Shown here in pieces: positions 18,499-26,669 of a DNA stretch of 64,000 bases; position 1 is the first letter of the stretch; each line of letters opens with the position of its first letter. Source of the stretch: Bradyrhizobium campsiandrae (lineage in GTDB: Bacteria; Pseudomonadota; Alphaproteobacteria; Rhizobiales; Xanthobacteraceae); assembly GCF_014529705.1 (NCBI RefSeq), contig NZ_JAANIH010000037.1:1-64000 (forward strand), written 5' to 3'. The notes below the pieces were generated by a model. The model searched no databases and was not told where the DNA came from. It was given only the letters and a program-made list of their open reading frames with translations. Position numbers and translations under genes: made by a program.

Positions 18499-19515
18499 AT
18501 GAGAAAGGCCTGTCTGGCTCTGCTGCTGGCAGCAAGCGTGAGCCCTGCATTCGCGCAGGACAAGACCATCGACCTGAAGGTCTCGCACTGGGTGCCGGCC
18601 TCGCATCCGCTGCAAAAGTCGCTGGAAGACTGGGTGGCCGCGGTGAACAAGGATTCCGGCGGCACCATCACGGGCAAGGTGTTTCCGGCCCAACAGCTCG
18701 GCAAGGCATTCGACCATTACGACATGGCGCGCGACGGCATTGCCGACGTCACTTACGTCAATCCCGGCTACCAGCCAGGCCGCTTCCCGATCATCGGCGC
18801 AGGTGAATTGCCGTTCCTGATCTCGGATGCCAAGGGCGGTTCAGAGGGTCTGGACGCCTGGTACCGCAAATATGCCGAGAAGGAGATGAAGGACGTCAAA
18901 TACTGCCTCGCCTTCGTCCATTCGCCTTCGTCCTTCCACTCCCGCACCAAGAAGATCGTGATGCCGGAGGACGTGAAAGGCATGAAGATCCGCCCTGCGC
19001 ACGCCACCATGGCGAACTTCGTCACCGCGCTCGGCGGCACCAACGTGCAATCCTCCGCGCCTGAAGTGCGCGACATCATCGAGCGCGGCGTCGCCGATGG
19101 CGTCACCTTCCCCTGGGGCTCGCTGGTGCTGTTCGGCATCGACAAGGTGACGAAGTACGATATGGAAGCGCCGCTCTACACCACGACGTTCGTGTTCGTG
19201 ATGAACAGGGACAAGTACAATGCGATGTCCGACAAGCAGAAGGCCGCGATCGACAAGAACTGCTCGACCGAGATGGCCGGCGTCGTCGGCGAGCATTGGG
19301 GCAAGTTCGAGGATGCCGGCGTCGACAAGGTGAAGGCGGAAGAGGGACACGACGTCTACAAGCTGACGCCGGACCAGACCGCCGCCTGGAAGAAGGCGGC
19401 CGAGCCGCTGGTCAAGACCTGGAGCGATGGCGCCAAGAAAGCCGGCTACGACCCCGACGCCACGCTCGCGGAGCTGAAGGCGTCACTGAAGAAGTACAAC
19501 GCGCTGGCGGAATAG
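18499..19515 (+). CDS. tarP: TRAP transporter binding protein, TarP-like (hydroxycinnamates)
   Basis: Periplasmic DctP-type solute receptor of 338 residues with a Sec signal (cleavage after AFAQ, about residue 20). Family features are VSHWVPASHPLQKSLEDW, QQLGKAFDHYDMARDGIAD and the carboxylate-binding Arg in MKIRPAHA. It closely resembles my recollection of R. palustris TarP, which binds p-coumarate, ferulate and caffeate. ATG 18499 is chosen over the adjacent GTG at 18496 because GGGAGA is then about 7 bases away. A terminator-like hairpin follows, probably setting a high ratio of receptor to membrane subunits. Confidence 0.9.
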   Translation: MRKACLALLLAASVSPAFAQDKTIDLKVSHWVPASHPLQKSLEDWVAAVNKDSGGTITGKVFPAQQLGKAFDHYDMARDGIADVTYVNPGYQPGRFPIIGAGELPFLISDAKGGSEGLDAWYRKYAEKEMKDVKYCLAFVHSPSSFHSRTKKIVMPEDVKGMKIRPAHATMANFVTALGGTNVQSSAPEVRDIIERGVADGVTFPWGSLVLFGIDKVTKYDMEAPLYTTTFVFVMNRDKYNAMSDKQKAAIDKNCSTEMAGVVGEHWGKFEDAGVDKVKAEEGHDVYKLTPDQTAAWKKAAEPLVKTWSDGAKKAGYDPDATLAELKASLKKYNALAE

Positions 19516-19533
19516 TTTTCATGGAAACAGAAG

Positions 19534-19563
19534 CGGCGGCGGGAATCATTCCGCCGCCGTTTT
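19534..19563 (+). terminator. Attenuating hairpin between TRAP receptor and membrane subunits
   Basis: Stem CGGCGGCGG / CCGCCGCCG with an eight-base loop, followed by TTTT. It lies 18 bases after the receptor gene and 26 before the small permease start, so it should end or protect most receptor transcripts while letting some through. Confidence 0.8.
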
Positions 19564-19588
19564 CCTGCAAATTTGAGGACCTCCGCCT

Positions 19589-20098
19589 ATGAAGCGTTCC
19601 TGGATGGACCGCGTCATCGATTCGATCGAATGGATCGCGGCCGCCTTCGTCGGCATCGTTGCGCTCGACATCTTTCTGTCGGTGCTGCTGCGCAACACGC
19701 TGAACTATTCGATCCCCGACAGTTTCGACATCGGCCGCATGCTGCTCGGCATTCTCATTTTCTGGGGCATCGCGGCCACGTCGTACCGCGGCACGCACAT
19801 CACGGTCGACCTGGTCTGGGGCAATGTCGGCCCGCGCTACCAGCGCTGGATCGACGTGTTCGCGACGCTGGTGCTGCTGTTCGTCGTCACCGTGCAGACC
19901 TGGACGCTGTTCGACAAGGTGCGGGGCACCTACAACGACAACGTCCAGACTTTCGACATGCACATGCCGACCTGGCCGTTCTTCGCGATCGCCTGGATCG
20001 GCGACGTCTCCGCCGTGCTGCTGATCGCGATCCGCACGTACCGGCTGATCTTCCACCCCGAAGACATGCACGACCCCAAGCTGAAGGCGACCGAGTAA
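19589..20098 (+). CDS. tarQ: TRAP transporter small membrane subunit (DctQ type)
   Basis: Inner-membrane DctQ-type protein of 169 residues with four predicted helices (about residues 12-35, 50-70, 90-110 and 130-152). The segment SFDIGRMLLGILIFWGIAATSYRG and HITVDLVW match the DctQ family. It lies two bases before the large permease start and forms the membrane complex with it. A GGACC-type weak ribosome site lies upstream. Confidence 0.9.
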   Translation: MKRSWMDRVIDSIEWIAAAFVGIVALDIFLSVLLRNTLNYSIPDSFDIGRMLLGILIFWGIAATSYRGTHITVDLVWGNVGPRYQRWIDVFATLVLLFVVTVQTWTLFDKVRGTYNDNVQTFDMHMPTWPFFAIAWIGDVSAVLLIAIRTYRLIFHPEDMHDPKLKATE

Positions 20099-20100
20099 CC

Positions 20101-21420
20101 ATGAGCACTGATGCCGTCGCCGTTATCGGCTTCGTTTCCCTGTTCGCATTGATGCTGCTACGCGTGCCCGTCGGCATGGCCATGGGCCTCGTCGGCGTCT
20201 CCGGCTTCTCTTATCTGGTCGGCGCGACGCCCGCGCTGAAGCTGGTCGGCCAGACTTCGATGCGCACGGTCACCGATTACACCTTCGGCGTGATCCCGAT
20301 GTTCCTGCTGATGGGCTCCTTCGTCAGCAATTCCGGCATGAGCCGCGAGCTGTTCCGCGCCGCCAATGGGTTCGTCGGGCACTTGCGCGGCGGCCTTGGC
20401 ATCGCGACCGTCGGTGCCTGCGGCGGCTTTGCCGCGATCTGCGGCTCGTCGGTTGCGACTGCAGCGACCTTCTCCGCTGTCGCCTATCCCGAAATGCGCC
20501 GCTTCGGCTATCCGCAGTCCTTTGCGACAGGCGTGATCGCCGCCGGCGGCACGCTGGGTGCGATGCTGCCGCCCTCCACCGTTCTGGCCGTCTACGGCAT
20601 CATCACCGAGCAGGATATCGGCAAGCTGTTCATCGCGGGCATCATCCCGGGCCTTCTGGCGATGACCATGTACATGATCACGATCTTCCTGATCGGCTAT
20701 TTCCGTCCCGACTTCCTGCCCAAGGGCAAGGTGCTGCCCTGGCGCGAGCGCTTCGCGGGCCTGAAGGACATCTGGGCGCCCGTGCTGCTGTTCGTGTTCG
20801 TGATCGGCGGCCTCTACGGCCTCCCCTTCCTGCCGCGTTTCACCCCGACCGAGGCGGGCGGCGTCGGCGCCACCGGCGCGTTCATCATCGGCATCGTCAC
20901 GGGACGGCTCGACCGCGAGAAGGTGCTGGCCTCGCTGCTCCAGGCGACACGCACAGCCGCCGCCGTGTTCACCGTGCTGATCGGCGCGCTGATCTTCGGC
21001 TACTTCCTGACCGTGACGCAGACGCCGCAGAAGGTCACCGAATTCCTCACCGGCCTCGGCCTTGGCCCCTACGGCGTGCTGGCCCTGATCATGGTGATGT
21101 ATCTGGTGCTCGGCTGCCTGATGGATGCCATGGCGATGATCATCCTGACCGTGCCGATCATCTTCCCCGTGATCACCCATCTCGGCTTCGACCCGATCTG
21201 GTTCGGCGTCATCATCGTCATGACGGTCGAGCTCGGCCTGATCCATCCGCCTGTCGGCATGAACGTCTTTGTCATCAAGAGCGTGGTGAAGGACGTCTCC
21301 TTCTCCACCATCTTCAAGGGCGTGATCCCGTTCGTGGCGACAGATCTGGTGCGCCTCGTCATCCTGATCGCCTTCCCGCTGCTGGCGACATGGCTGCCGA
21401 TGCGGATGATGGGGCATTAG
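20101..21420 (+). CDS. tarM: TRAP transporter large permease (DctM type)
   Basis: Sodium-driven transport subunit of 439 residues, predicted 11-13 helices. Family motifs include PVGMAMGLVG near residue 22, SNSGMSRELFRAANGFVGHLRGGLG, CGSSVATAATF and PPSTVLAVYG. The true start is ATG 20101; the frame extends upstream into tarQ but that part is an artefact. It completes a TarPQM-type transporter for lignin-derived aromatic acids, next to CoA-ligation genes for the same compounds. Confidence 0.92.
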   Translation: MSTDAVAVIGFVSLFALMLLRVPVGMAMGLVGVSGFSYLVGATPALKLVGQTSMRTVTDYTFGVIPMFLLMGSFVSNSGMSRELFRAANGFVGHLRGGLGIATVGACGGFAAICGSSVATAATFSAVAYPEMRRFGYPQSFATGVIAAGGTLGAMLPPSTVLAVYGIITEQDIGKLFIAGIIPGLLAMTMYMITIFLIGYFRPDFLPKGKVLPWRERFAGLKDIWAPVLLFVFVIGGLYGLPFLPRFTPTEAGGVGATGAFIIGIVTGRLDREKVLASLLQATRTAAAVFTVLIGALIFGYFLTVTQTPQKVTEFLTGLGLGPYGVLALIMVMYLVLGCLMDAMAMIILTVPIIFPVITHLGFDPIWFGVIIVMTVELGLIHPPVGMNVFVIKSVVKDVSFSTIFKGVIPFVATDLVRLVILIAFPLLATWLPMRMMGH

Positions 21421-21432
21421 AAGGGTGAAGCG

Positions 21433-21894
21433 ATGACCGCACCGACGCTCGAGACGAAATACGTCTTCACCATCACCGCAAGAATTGGCGAGGTCGTCAC
21501 CGCCGGGGAGACCGGCATCGGGGTCCGCCGCATCATCCCGATCATCGGCGGCGAGGTGAAGGGCGCGATATCAGGCAAGGTGCTGCCCTTCGGCGCCGAC
21601 TTCCAGATCATCCGCCCCAACGAGCTGACCGACCTGGAAGCGAAGTACGCCTTCGAGACCGACGACGGCGCCGTCGTCTATGTCGAGAACAAGGGCATGC
21701 GCTTCGGCCCGGTCGAGCTCCTGCAAAAGCTCAAGCGCGGCGAAGCGGTCGATCCGAAGCTGATCTATTTCCGGACCGTGCCGAAATTCGAGACCGGACA
21801 CGCGACGTATCGCTGGCTGATGGAGCACATCTTTGTCGGCTCAGCGGCACGCCATGCTGATCGCGTGGTGATCGACGTGCATCAGGTGGTGTGA
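21433..21894 (+). CDS. DUF3237 (UPF0311) protein
   Basis: Protein of 153 residues of the DUF3237/UPF0311 family, predicted single-domain beta-barrel. It starts with LETKYVFTITARIGEVVTAGETGIGVRRIIPI and has the family run GAISGKVLPFGADFQIIR. It lies 12 bases after tarM, so it is probably co-transcribed with the transporter. The family is often found with aromatic-compound catabolic genes but has no established biochemical role. No signal peptide is seen. Confidence 0.88.
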   Translation: MTAPTLETKYVFTITARIGEVVTAGETGIGVRRIIPIIGGEVKGAISGKVLPFGADFQIIRPNELTDLEAKYAFETDDGAVVYVENKGMRFGPVELLQKLKRGEAVDPKLIYFRTVPKFETGHATYRWLMEHIFVGSAARHADRVVIDVHQVV

Positions 21895-21903
21895 GCGTTA
21901 TTG

Positions 21904-21938
21904 TTGACTCCTCGGACCAATGTGTATAAATACACACA
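21904..21938 (+). promoter_or_regulatory. hicAB promoter and overlapping palindromic operator
   Basis: TTGACT (21904-21909) and TATAAA (21925-21930) are 15 bases apart. A perfect inverted repeat TGTGTAT-AA-ATACACA (21921-21936) covers the -10 element. The hicA ATG begins at 21939, only 8 bases after the -10, so a transcript from this promoter would be leaderless or nearly so. Binding by HicB through its C-terminal ribbon-helix-helix is the expected autoregulation. Confidence 0.75.
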
Positions 21939-22127
21939 ATGAATAGCCGGGACATTATCTCGGCGCTTCAAAGAGATGGCTGGGTCCAGGTGGCCCAGAA
22001 GGGCAGCCATTTACAATTCAAACACCCGGCGAAGGCGGGCCGTGTCACGGTCCCTCATCCCAAGCGGGACGTTCCCCTTGGCACGTTTAAAAGCATAGAG
22101 AAGCAGTCCGGCCTGAAGCTGAGGTAA
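21939..22127 (+). CDS. hicA: HicA toxin (mRNA interferase)
   Basis: Toxin of 62 residues with the dsRBD-like HicA fold: DIISALQRDGWVQVAQKGSHLQFKHP, with the catalytic His24 in GSH, and VTVPHPKRDVPLGTF. It cleaves mRNA at the ribosome when free. No ribosome site can exist because the operator runs to within three bases of the ATG. HicB follows after five bases. The pair sits between the tar transporter and the CoA-ligation genes of the hydroxycinnamate cluster. Confidence 0.95.
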   Translation: MNSRDIISALQRDGWVQVAQKGSHLQFKHPAKAGRVTVPHPKRDVPLGTFKSIEKQSGLKLR

Positions 22128-22132
22128 GCGCG

Positions 22133-22531
22133 ATGCGTCACTACATTGGCCTCATCCATAAGGACGCCGACAGCGACTTTGGTGTGTCGTTTCCTGATCT
22201 CCCGGGAGTCATAACCGCGGGAACAACGCTCGACGAAGCGCGCGATATGGCCGAGGAAGCACTCGCGCTGCATCTCGAAGGCATGGCCGAAGAGGGAGAA
22301 GCGATCCCCGAGCCTTCATCACTCGAAGAGGTCATGTCGAATCCCGAGAACCGCTCAGGCGTTGCAATTCTGGTGTCGGTTAAAGAGGACCAGCCAAAGA
22401 TCGTCCGCGTCAATGTCACGCTGCCCGGCGACGTCCTTGAGCAGATCGACAAATATGCGGAAGCGCACGGTTACACGCGCTCAGGCCTGCTTGCCCAAGC
22501 CGCGAAGAAATTGATGACCGACGCCGTCTGA
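22133..22531 (+). CDS. hicB: HicB antitoxin
   Basis: Antitoxin of 132 residues. The N-terminal partial RNase-H-like domain (YIGLIHKDADSDFGVSFPDLPG, TLDEARDMAEEALALHLEGM) binds HicA. The C-terminal segment IVRVNVTLPGDVLEQIDKYA followed by GYTRSGLLAQAA is a ribbon-helix-helix that would bind the palindrome before hicA. The order toxin-antitoxin is usual for hic loci. Confidence 0.95.
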   Translation: MRHYIGLIHKDADSDFGVSFPDLPGVITAGTTLDEARDMAEEALALHLEGMAEEGEAIPEPSSLEEVMSNPENRSGVAILVSVKEDQPKIVRVNVTLPGDVLEQIDKYAEAHGYTRSGLLAQAAKKLMTDAV

Positions 22532-22638
22532 TGCGCCTCCGTCTATGAGGCCGTAGCACTCCGACTGCTCAGATGCCTGGGACACTTCGACGAACCTTTC
22601 CCCGCGAGACCTGAGCCATATTGACTCCCCCAGAATTC

Positions 22639-22653
22639 GTTATACAACATAAC
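22639..22653. promoter_or_regulatory. Operator upstream of the hydroxycinnamate CoA operon
   Basis: Perfect inverted repeat GTTAT-ACAAC-ATAAC, 19 bases before the crotonase start and 12 bases after a TTGACT element. It resembles the repeat at 18313-18327 before tarP. In R. palustris, coumarate genes are repressed by the MarR-type CouR; a similar regulator encoded outside this window is a reasonable guess. Confidence 0.65.
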
Positions 22654-22672
22654 TATTCTGACAAGGACGCAA

Positions 22673-23482
22673 ATGACACAGGGAAACGCCGAGACCGCTG
22701 GCGCGGGCGCCTCCGGGTTGCTTCAAATCGAGAGGGTGGACCGGGTTCTGACCGTGGGTCTGAACCGGCCGGCCAAGCGCAACGCGCTCAACGACGGCAT
22801 TATCCTCGAAATCGGCGAATATTTTGCGTCCCTGCCCGAAGATATCGGCGCGGTCGTCATTCATGGCATCGGCGACCATTTTTCCTCCGGCCTCGACCTC
22901 TCCGAGCTCCAGGACCACGACGCCACCGGCGGGCTGCTGCACTCTCAAATGTGGCACCGGGTGTTCGACCGCATCCAGTATAGCCGCGTGCCCGTCATCG
23001 CCGCGCTGAAGGGCGCCGTGATCGGCGGCGGACTGGAGCTCGCCTGCGCGGCCCATATCCGCGTCGCCGAACCCTCGACCTATTTTGCCCTGCCCGAGGG
23101 GCAGCGCGGCATCTTCGTCGGCGGCGGCGGCTCGGTGCGGCTGCCCCGCCTGATCGGCGTCGCGCGCATGATGGACATGATGCTGACGGGCCGCGTCTAT
23201 AGCGCGACCGAAGGCGCGTCCTACGGCTTCGCGCAATATGTCACCGAGGCCGGCAACGGTCTTTCCAAGGCGCTGGAGCTTGCGGCCAAGATCGCGTCCA
23301 ACGCGCCGCTGACCAATTTCGCCGTGCTCCAGGCCCTGCCGATGATCGCGGAGGCCAATCCGCAGACCGGCCTTTTGATGGAGTCGCTCATGGCCACCGT
23401 TGCGCAGAGCGACAAGGAAGCAAAACGAAGGATCCGCGAGTTCCTCGAGCACAAGACCGCCAAGGTGAAGCCTAAATCATGA
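22673..23482 (+). CDS. Crotonase-family hydratase/lyase, CouA-like
   Basis: Enoyl-CoA hydratase-superfamily protein of 269 residues. The CoA/oxyanion motif is AALKGAVIGGGLELACAAHIRVAEPSTYFALPE; both catalytic-type glutamates (GGGLEL and LPE) are present. It starts the leftmost gene of a CoA operon and overlaps the feruloyl-CoA synthase by ATGA. In this context it should hydrate the hydroxycinnamoyl-CoA side chain and may split it to the benzaldehyde plus acetyl-CoA. Whether it hydrates only, or also cleaves, cannot be decided from sequence. AAGGA lies 7 bases upstream of the start. Confidence 0.85.
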   Translation: MTQGNAETAGAGASGLLQIERVDRVLTVGLNRPAKRNALNDGIILEIGEYFASLPEDIGAVVIHGIGDHFSSGLDLSELQDHDATGGLLHSQMWHRVFDRIQYSRVPVIAALKGAVIGGGLELACAAHIRVAEPSTYFALPEGQRGIFVGGGGSVRLPRLIGVARMMDMMLTGRVYSATEGASYGFAQYVTEAGNGLSKALELAAKIASNAPLTNFAVLQALPMIAEANPQTGLLMESLMATVAQSDKEAKRRIREFLEHKTAKVKPKS

Positions 23483-25362
23483 GCGCGCAGCCGTCCTCTT
23501 CCAGCACAGAGCGCGGCGTGAGCAATTCTCCGCTGCGGCCCATCTCGTTCGGCGATCCCGCCGTCGACATCGAGCGTCGCACCGACGGCACCATCTACCT
23601 GCGGCCAAAGCAGCCGCTCGGCGACTATCCGGTCCGCATCACCGACCGTCTGCATCACTGGGCGACGACGACGCCGGACCGCGTGTTCATGGCCGAGCGC
23701 GAAGGCGGCCGCGGCTGGCGCAAGATCACCTATGCCGAGTTGCTGACCGCGAGCCGGCACATCGCGTCCGCACTGATCCAGCGCGGCCTGTCGGCGGAGC
23801 GGCCGGTCGTCATCCTCTCCGGCAATTCGATCGACCACGCCTTGCTGGCCTTCGGCGCGTTCTATGCCGGCATTCCGTTCTGCCCGGTATCCCCGGCCTA
23901 TTCGCTGGTGTCGAAAGATTACGGCAAGCTGTCCTACCTGATGAAGCTGCTGACGCCCGGTCTCGTTTTCGCCGAGGACGCCGACAAGTTCGCCGACGCG
24001 CTCGCCGCCAACGTCTCTGATGGCACCGAGATCGCCGCATCCTATGGCCAGGTGCCGGGCCGCGACATCACCCTGCTCGCCGACCTGATGGCAACGCCGA
24101 TCCGTCGCGATCTTGACGAGGTGCATGAGAGGATCGGCCCCGACACGATCGCAAAATTCCTGCTGACGTCGGGCTCAACAGGCAACCCCAAGGCCGTCAT
24201 CAACACCCAGCGCATGATCTGCGCCAACCAGGTGATGCTGCGCGAGACGCTCGCCTTCCTCAAGGACGAGCCGCCCGTCATCATCGATTGGCTGCCGTGG
24301 AACCATACCTTTGGCGGCAACCATAATATCGGGCTGACGCTGTACAACGGCGGCTCGATGTATCTCGACGCCGGCAAGCCGATGCCCGGCGGCATCGAGG
24401 AGACCGTGCGCAATCTCCAGGAAATCTCGCCAACGGTCTATTTCAACGTGCCCAAAGGCTATGAATCGCTGCTGCCCTACTTGCGCGACGACCAGGGCCT
24501 GCGCGCAAAGTTCTTCGACCGGCTGCATGCGATGTTCTTCTCCGGCGCCGCGCTGTCGCCGTTCGTCTGGAACAGCCTCGATGAACTTGCGGTGAAGGAG
24601 AAGGGCTATCGCGTACCGATGCTGACCGGTCTCGGCGCCACCGAGACCGCGCCGTTCTTCATGTCGGTCAATCCGCGCACCAGCCGCTCCGGCCATGTCG
24701 GCCTGCCGGTCTCGGGCAACGAGGCCAAGCTCGTTCCGAACAACGGCAAGCTCGAAGTGCGCGCCAAGGGGCCGAACGTGATGCCCGGCTACTGGCGCCA
24801 GCCCGACATCAGCGCAAAGTCCTTCGACGAAGAGGGCTTTTACAAGATGGGCGATGCGCTCAAGCCCGCCGACCCTGACGATCTCAATGCCGGCTTCGAT
24901 TTCGACGGGCGCGTCAGCGAAGACTTCAAGCTTGCAAGCGGCACCTGGGTTAGCGTCGGCCCGCTGCGCGCACGTCTCACGGCGGCCTGCGCGCCGCTGG
25001 TGCGCGATGTCGTCATCGCCGGCATCAACCGCGACGAGGTCTCAGCCCTCGTCATCCTCGATCTCGACGGCTGCCGGCTGATCAACCCAACGCTGCCGGC
25101 CGACGACCTCACGGTCACCGCGCGCGACCGCCTGGTGCGCGAGGCTTTTCGCGAGCGCCTGACGCGCTTCCTCACCCAGGCCACCGGCTCCTCGACGCGA
25201 GTCACGCGCGCGATTCTGATGGACACGCCGCTCTCGATCGACAAGGGCGAAGTCACCGACAAGGGCTCGATCAACCAGCGCGCGGTACTTGAAAATCGCA
25301 CCGCCTTGATCGAGGAGCTCTACGCTGCCAATCCATCGGACCGTGTGATATCGGTCGGCTAA
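23479..25362 (+). CDS. fcs: Feruloyl-CoA/4-coumaroyl-CoA synthase
   Basis: AMP-forming CoA ligase of 627 residues, the length typical of feruloyl-CoA synthases. Motifs: the ATP loop LLTSGSTGNPKAVINTQ near residue 235, GLGATETAPFF near 385, the adenylate Asp in YKMGDALKPADP near 456, and the C-terminal catalytic Lys region SIDKGEVTDKGSINQR near 595. It activates ferulate, p-coumarate or caffeate taken up by TarPQM. It is translationally coupled to the crotonase before it. Confidence 0.92.
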   Translation: MSAQPSSSSTERGVSNSPLRPISFGDPAVDIERRTDGTIYLRPKQPLGDYPVRITDRLHHWATTTPDRVFMAEREGGRGWRKITYAELLTASRHIASALIQRGLSAERPVVILSGNSIDHALLAFGAFYAGIPFCPVSPAYSLVSKDYGKLSYLMKLLTPGLVFAEDADKFADALAANVSDGTEIAASYGQVPGRDITLLADLMATPIRRDLDEVHERIGPDTIAKFLLTSGSTGNPKAVINTQRMICANQVMLRETLAFLKDEPPVIIDWLPWNHTFGGNHNIGLTLYNGGSMYLDAGKPMPGGIEETVRNLQEISPTVYFNVPKGYESLLPYLRDDQGLRAKFFDRLHAMFFSGAALSPFVWNSLDELAVKEKGYRVPMLTGLGATETAPFFMSVNPRTSRSGHVGLPVSGNEAKLVPNNGKLEVRAKGPNVMPGYWRQPDISAKSFDEEGFYKMGDALKPADPDDLNAGFDFDGRVSEDFKLASGTWVSVGPLRARLTAACAPLVRDVVIAGINRDEVSALVILDLDGCRLINPTLPADDLTVTARDRLVREAFRERLTRFLTQATGSSTRVTRAILMDTPLSIDKGEVTDKGSINQRAVLENRTALIEELYAANPSDRVISVG

Positions 25363-25386
25363 AGGAATTCATCGAAGGAGAACGCC

Positions 25387-26148
25387 ATGTTGTTGAAGGA
25401 TCAGGCAGCCATCGTCACCGGCGGCGCATCGGGACTGGGCGCGGCCACCGCGCGAAAGCTGGCGGCGCAGGGCGCCAAGGTCGCGGTCTGCGACCTCAAT
25501 AGCAAGCTTGCCGAAACCGTTGCCGCCGAGATCAAGGGCGTCGCCGTGACCTGCGACGTCTCCGACGCCGCCTCGGCCGAAGCTGCGATCGCGCAGGCGA
25601 CCAAGGCTCACGGCCCCGCCCGCGTGCTGGTCAATTGCGCCGGTATCGGCGTCGCCAAACGTGTCGTCGGCCGCGACGGCCCGATGGCGCTTGCCGATTT
25701 CGACAAGGTCATCAAGGTCAATTTGATCGGCACCTTCAATATGCTGCGCCTTGCCGCGACGGAAATGTCCAAGCTCGAGCCGCAGGCATCAGGCGAGCGC
25801 GGCGTCATCATCAACACTGCTTCGGTCGCCGCCTATGACGGCCAGATCGGCCAGTCCGCCTATTCGGCCTCGAAGGGCGGCATCGTCGGCATGACCTTGC
25901 CGATCGCGCGCGAGCTGGCGCAGTTCGGCGTCCGCGTGCTCACCATCGCGCCCGGTCTGTTCCTGACACCGCTGCTCGCCAATCTGCCGCAGGAAGCCCA
26001 GGATTCGCTCGCCGCCGCGATCCCCTTCCCGCGCCGGCTCGGCAACGCCGACGAATTCGCAGCGCTAGCCCTGCACATGGTCGAGAACTCCTACCTCAAC
26101 GGCGAAGTGGTGCGCCTCGACGGCTCGCTGCGCATGGCGCCGAAGTAA
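25387..26148 (+). CDS. Short-chain dehydrogenase, 3-hydroxyacyl-CoA dehydrogenase type
   Basis: NAD-dependent Rossmann enzyme of 253 residues. The cofactor loop is TGGASGLGAATARKL at residues 10-24, the NAG-like motif is NCAGIG, and the active site includes Ser in NTASVAAYDG and YSASKGG. It resembles the HSD17B10-like group acting on short 3-hydroxyacyl-CoAs. Its place after the ligase and hydratase fits oxidation of the beta-hydroxyl during side-chain shortening of hydroxycinnamoyl-CoA, which is inference. GGAGA precedes the ATG. Confidence 0.9.
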   Translation: MLLKDQAAIVTGGASGLGAATARKLAAQGAKVAVCDLNSKLAETVAAEIKGVAVTCDVSDAASAEAAIAQATKAHGPARVLVNCAGIGVAKRVVGRDGPMALADFDKVIKVNLIGTFNMLRLAATEMSKLEPQASGERGVIINTASVAAYDGQIGQSAYSASKGGIVGMTLPIARELAQFGVRVLTIAPGLFLTPLLANLPQEAQDSLAAAIPFPRRLGNADEFAALALHMVENSYLNGEVVRLDGSLRMAPK

Positions 26149-26159
26149 GGGCACCGCGC

Positions 26160-26591
26160 ATGTTCGTGAACCGGCGCGACGTCCAGATCCAGTGGGGCGA
26201 CTGCGACCCCGCCAACATCGTCTACTACCCACGCTATTTCGCGATGTTCGACGATTCGACGTCGGCCCTGTTCGAGGTCGCCGGGTTCTCCAAGCAGGAC
26301 CTGGTCCGCAAGTACGGCCTGGTGGGAATTCCCATGGTCGATACGCGGTCCAAGTTCTACATCCCCTCGACCTACGGCGACTGGATCACCATCGAGACAA
26401 GAATCGAGGGCATCAAGCGCTCGAGCTTCGAGGTGAAGCACAACGTCTACAAGGGCGAGGCGCTGGCCATCGAAGGTTTTGAGACGCGGGTGCTGGTCGG
26501 CCGCGACCCTGACAACCCCGACAAACTGAAATCGGCCCCATTCCCTCCGGAAATGGTAGCCAAATTCACAGGAAGCGAGCTCCGGAGCTAA
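26160..26591 (+). CDS. 4-Hydroxybenzoyl-CoA-type thioesterase
   Basis: Hotdog thioesterase of 143 residues. RRDVQIQWGDCDPANIVYYPRYFAMFD carries the catalytic Asp of the 4HBT signature (D-P-A-N-I-V-Y-Y). It lies 11 bases after the dehydrogenase gene. In a beta-oxidative route it would release 4-hydroxybenzoate or vanillate from the aroyl-CoA. Confidence 0.92.
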   Translation: MFVNRRDVQIQWGDCDPANIVYYPRYFAMFDDSTSALFEVAGFSKQDLVRKYGLVGIPMVDTRSKFYIPSTYGDWITIETRIEGIKRSSFEVKHNVYKGEALAIEGFETRVLVGRDPDNPDKLKSAPFPPEMVAKFTGSELRS

Positions 26592-26669
26592 TTCGCCGCA
26601 TCACCAAAAGACGGGGCTGAATTTGTCCCCGATTTCTGCTTTCAAAGAATAAGGTCAAGGGAGGAACAG

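Noticed and set aside
26612..26631. Short hairpin CGGGG/CCCCG between the thioesterase and CouP-like genes
   Set aside because: Only five pairs around a ten-base loop with a poor T run; not enough to call a terminator.
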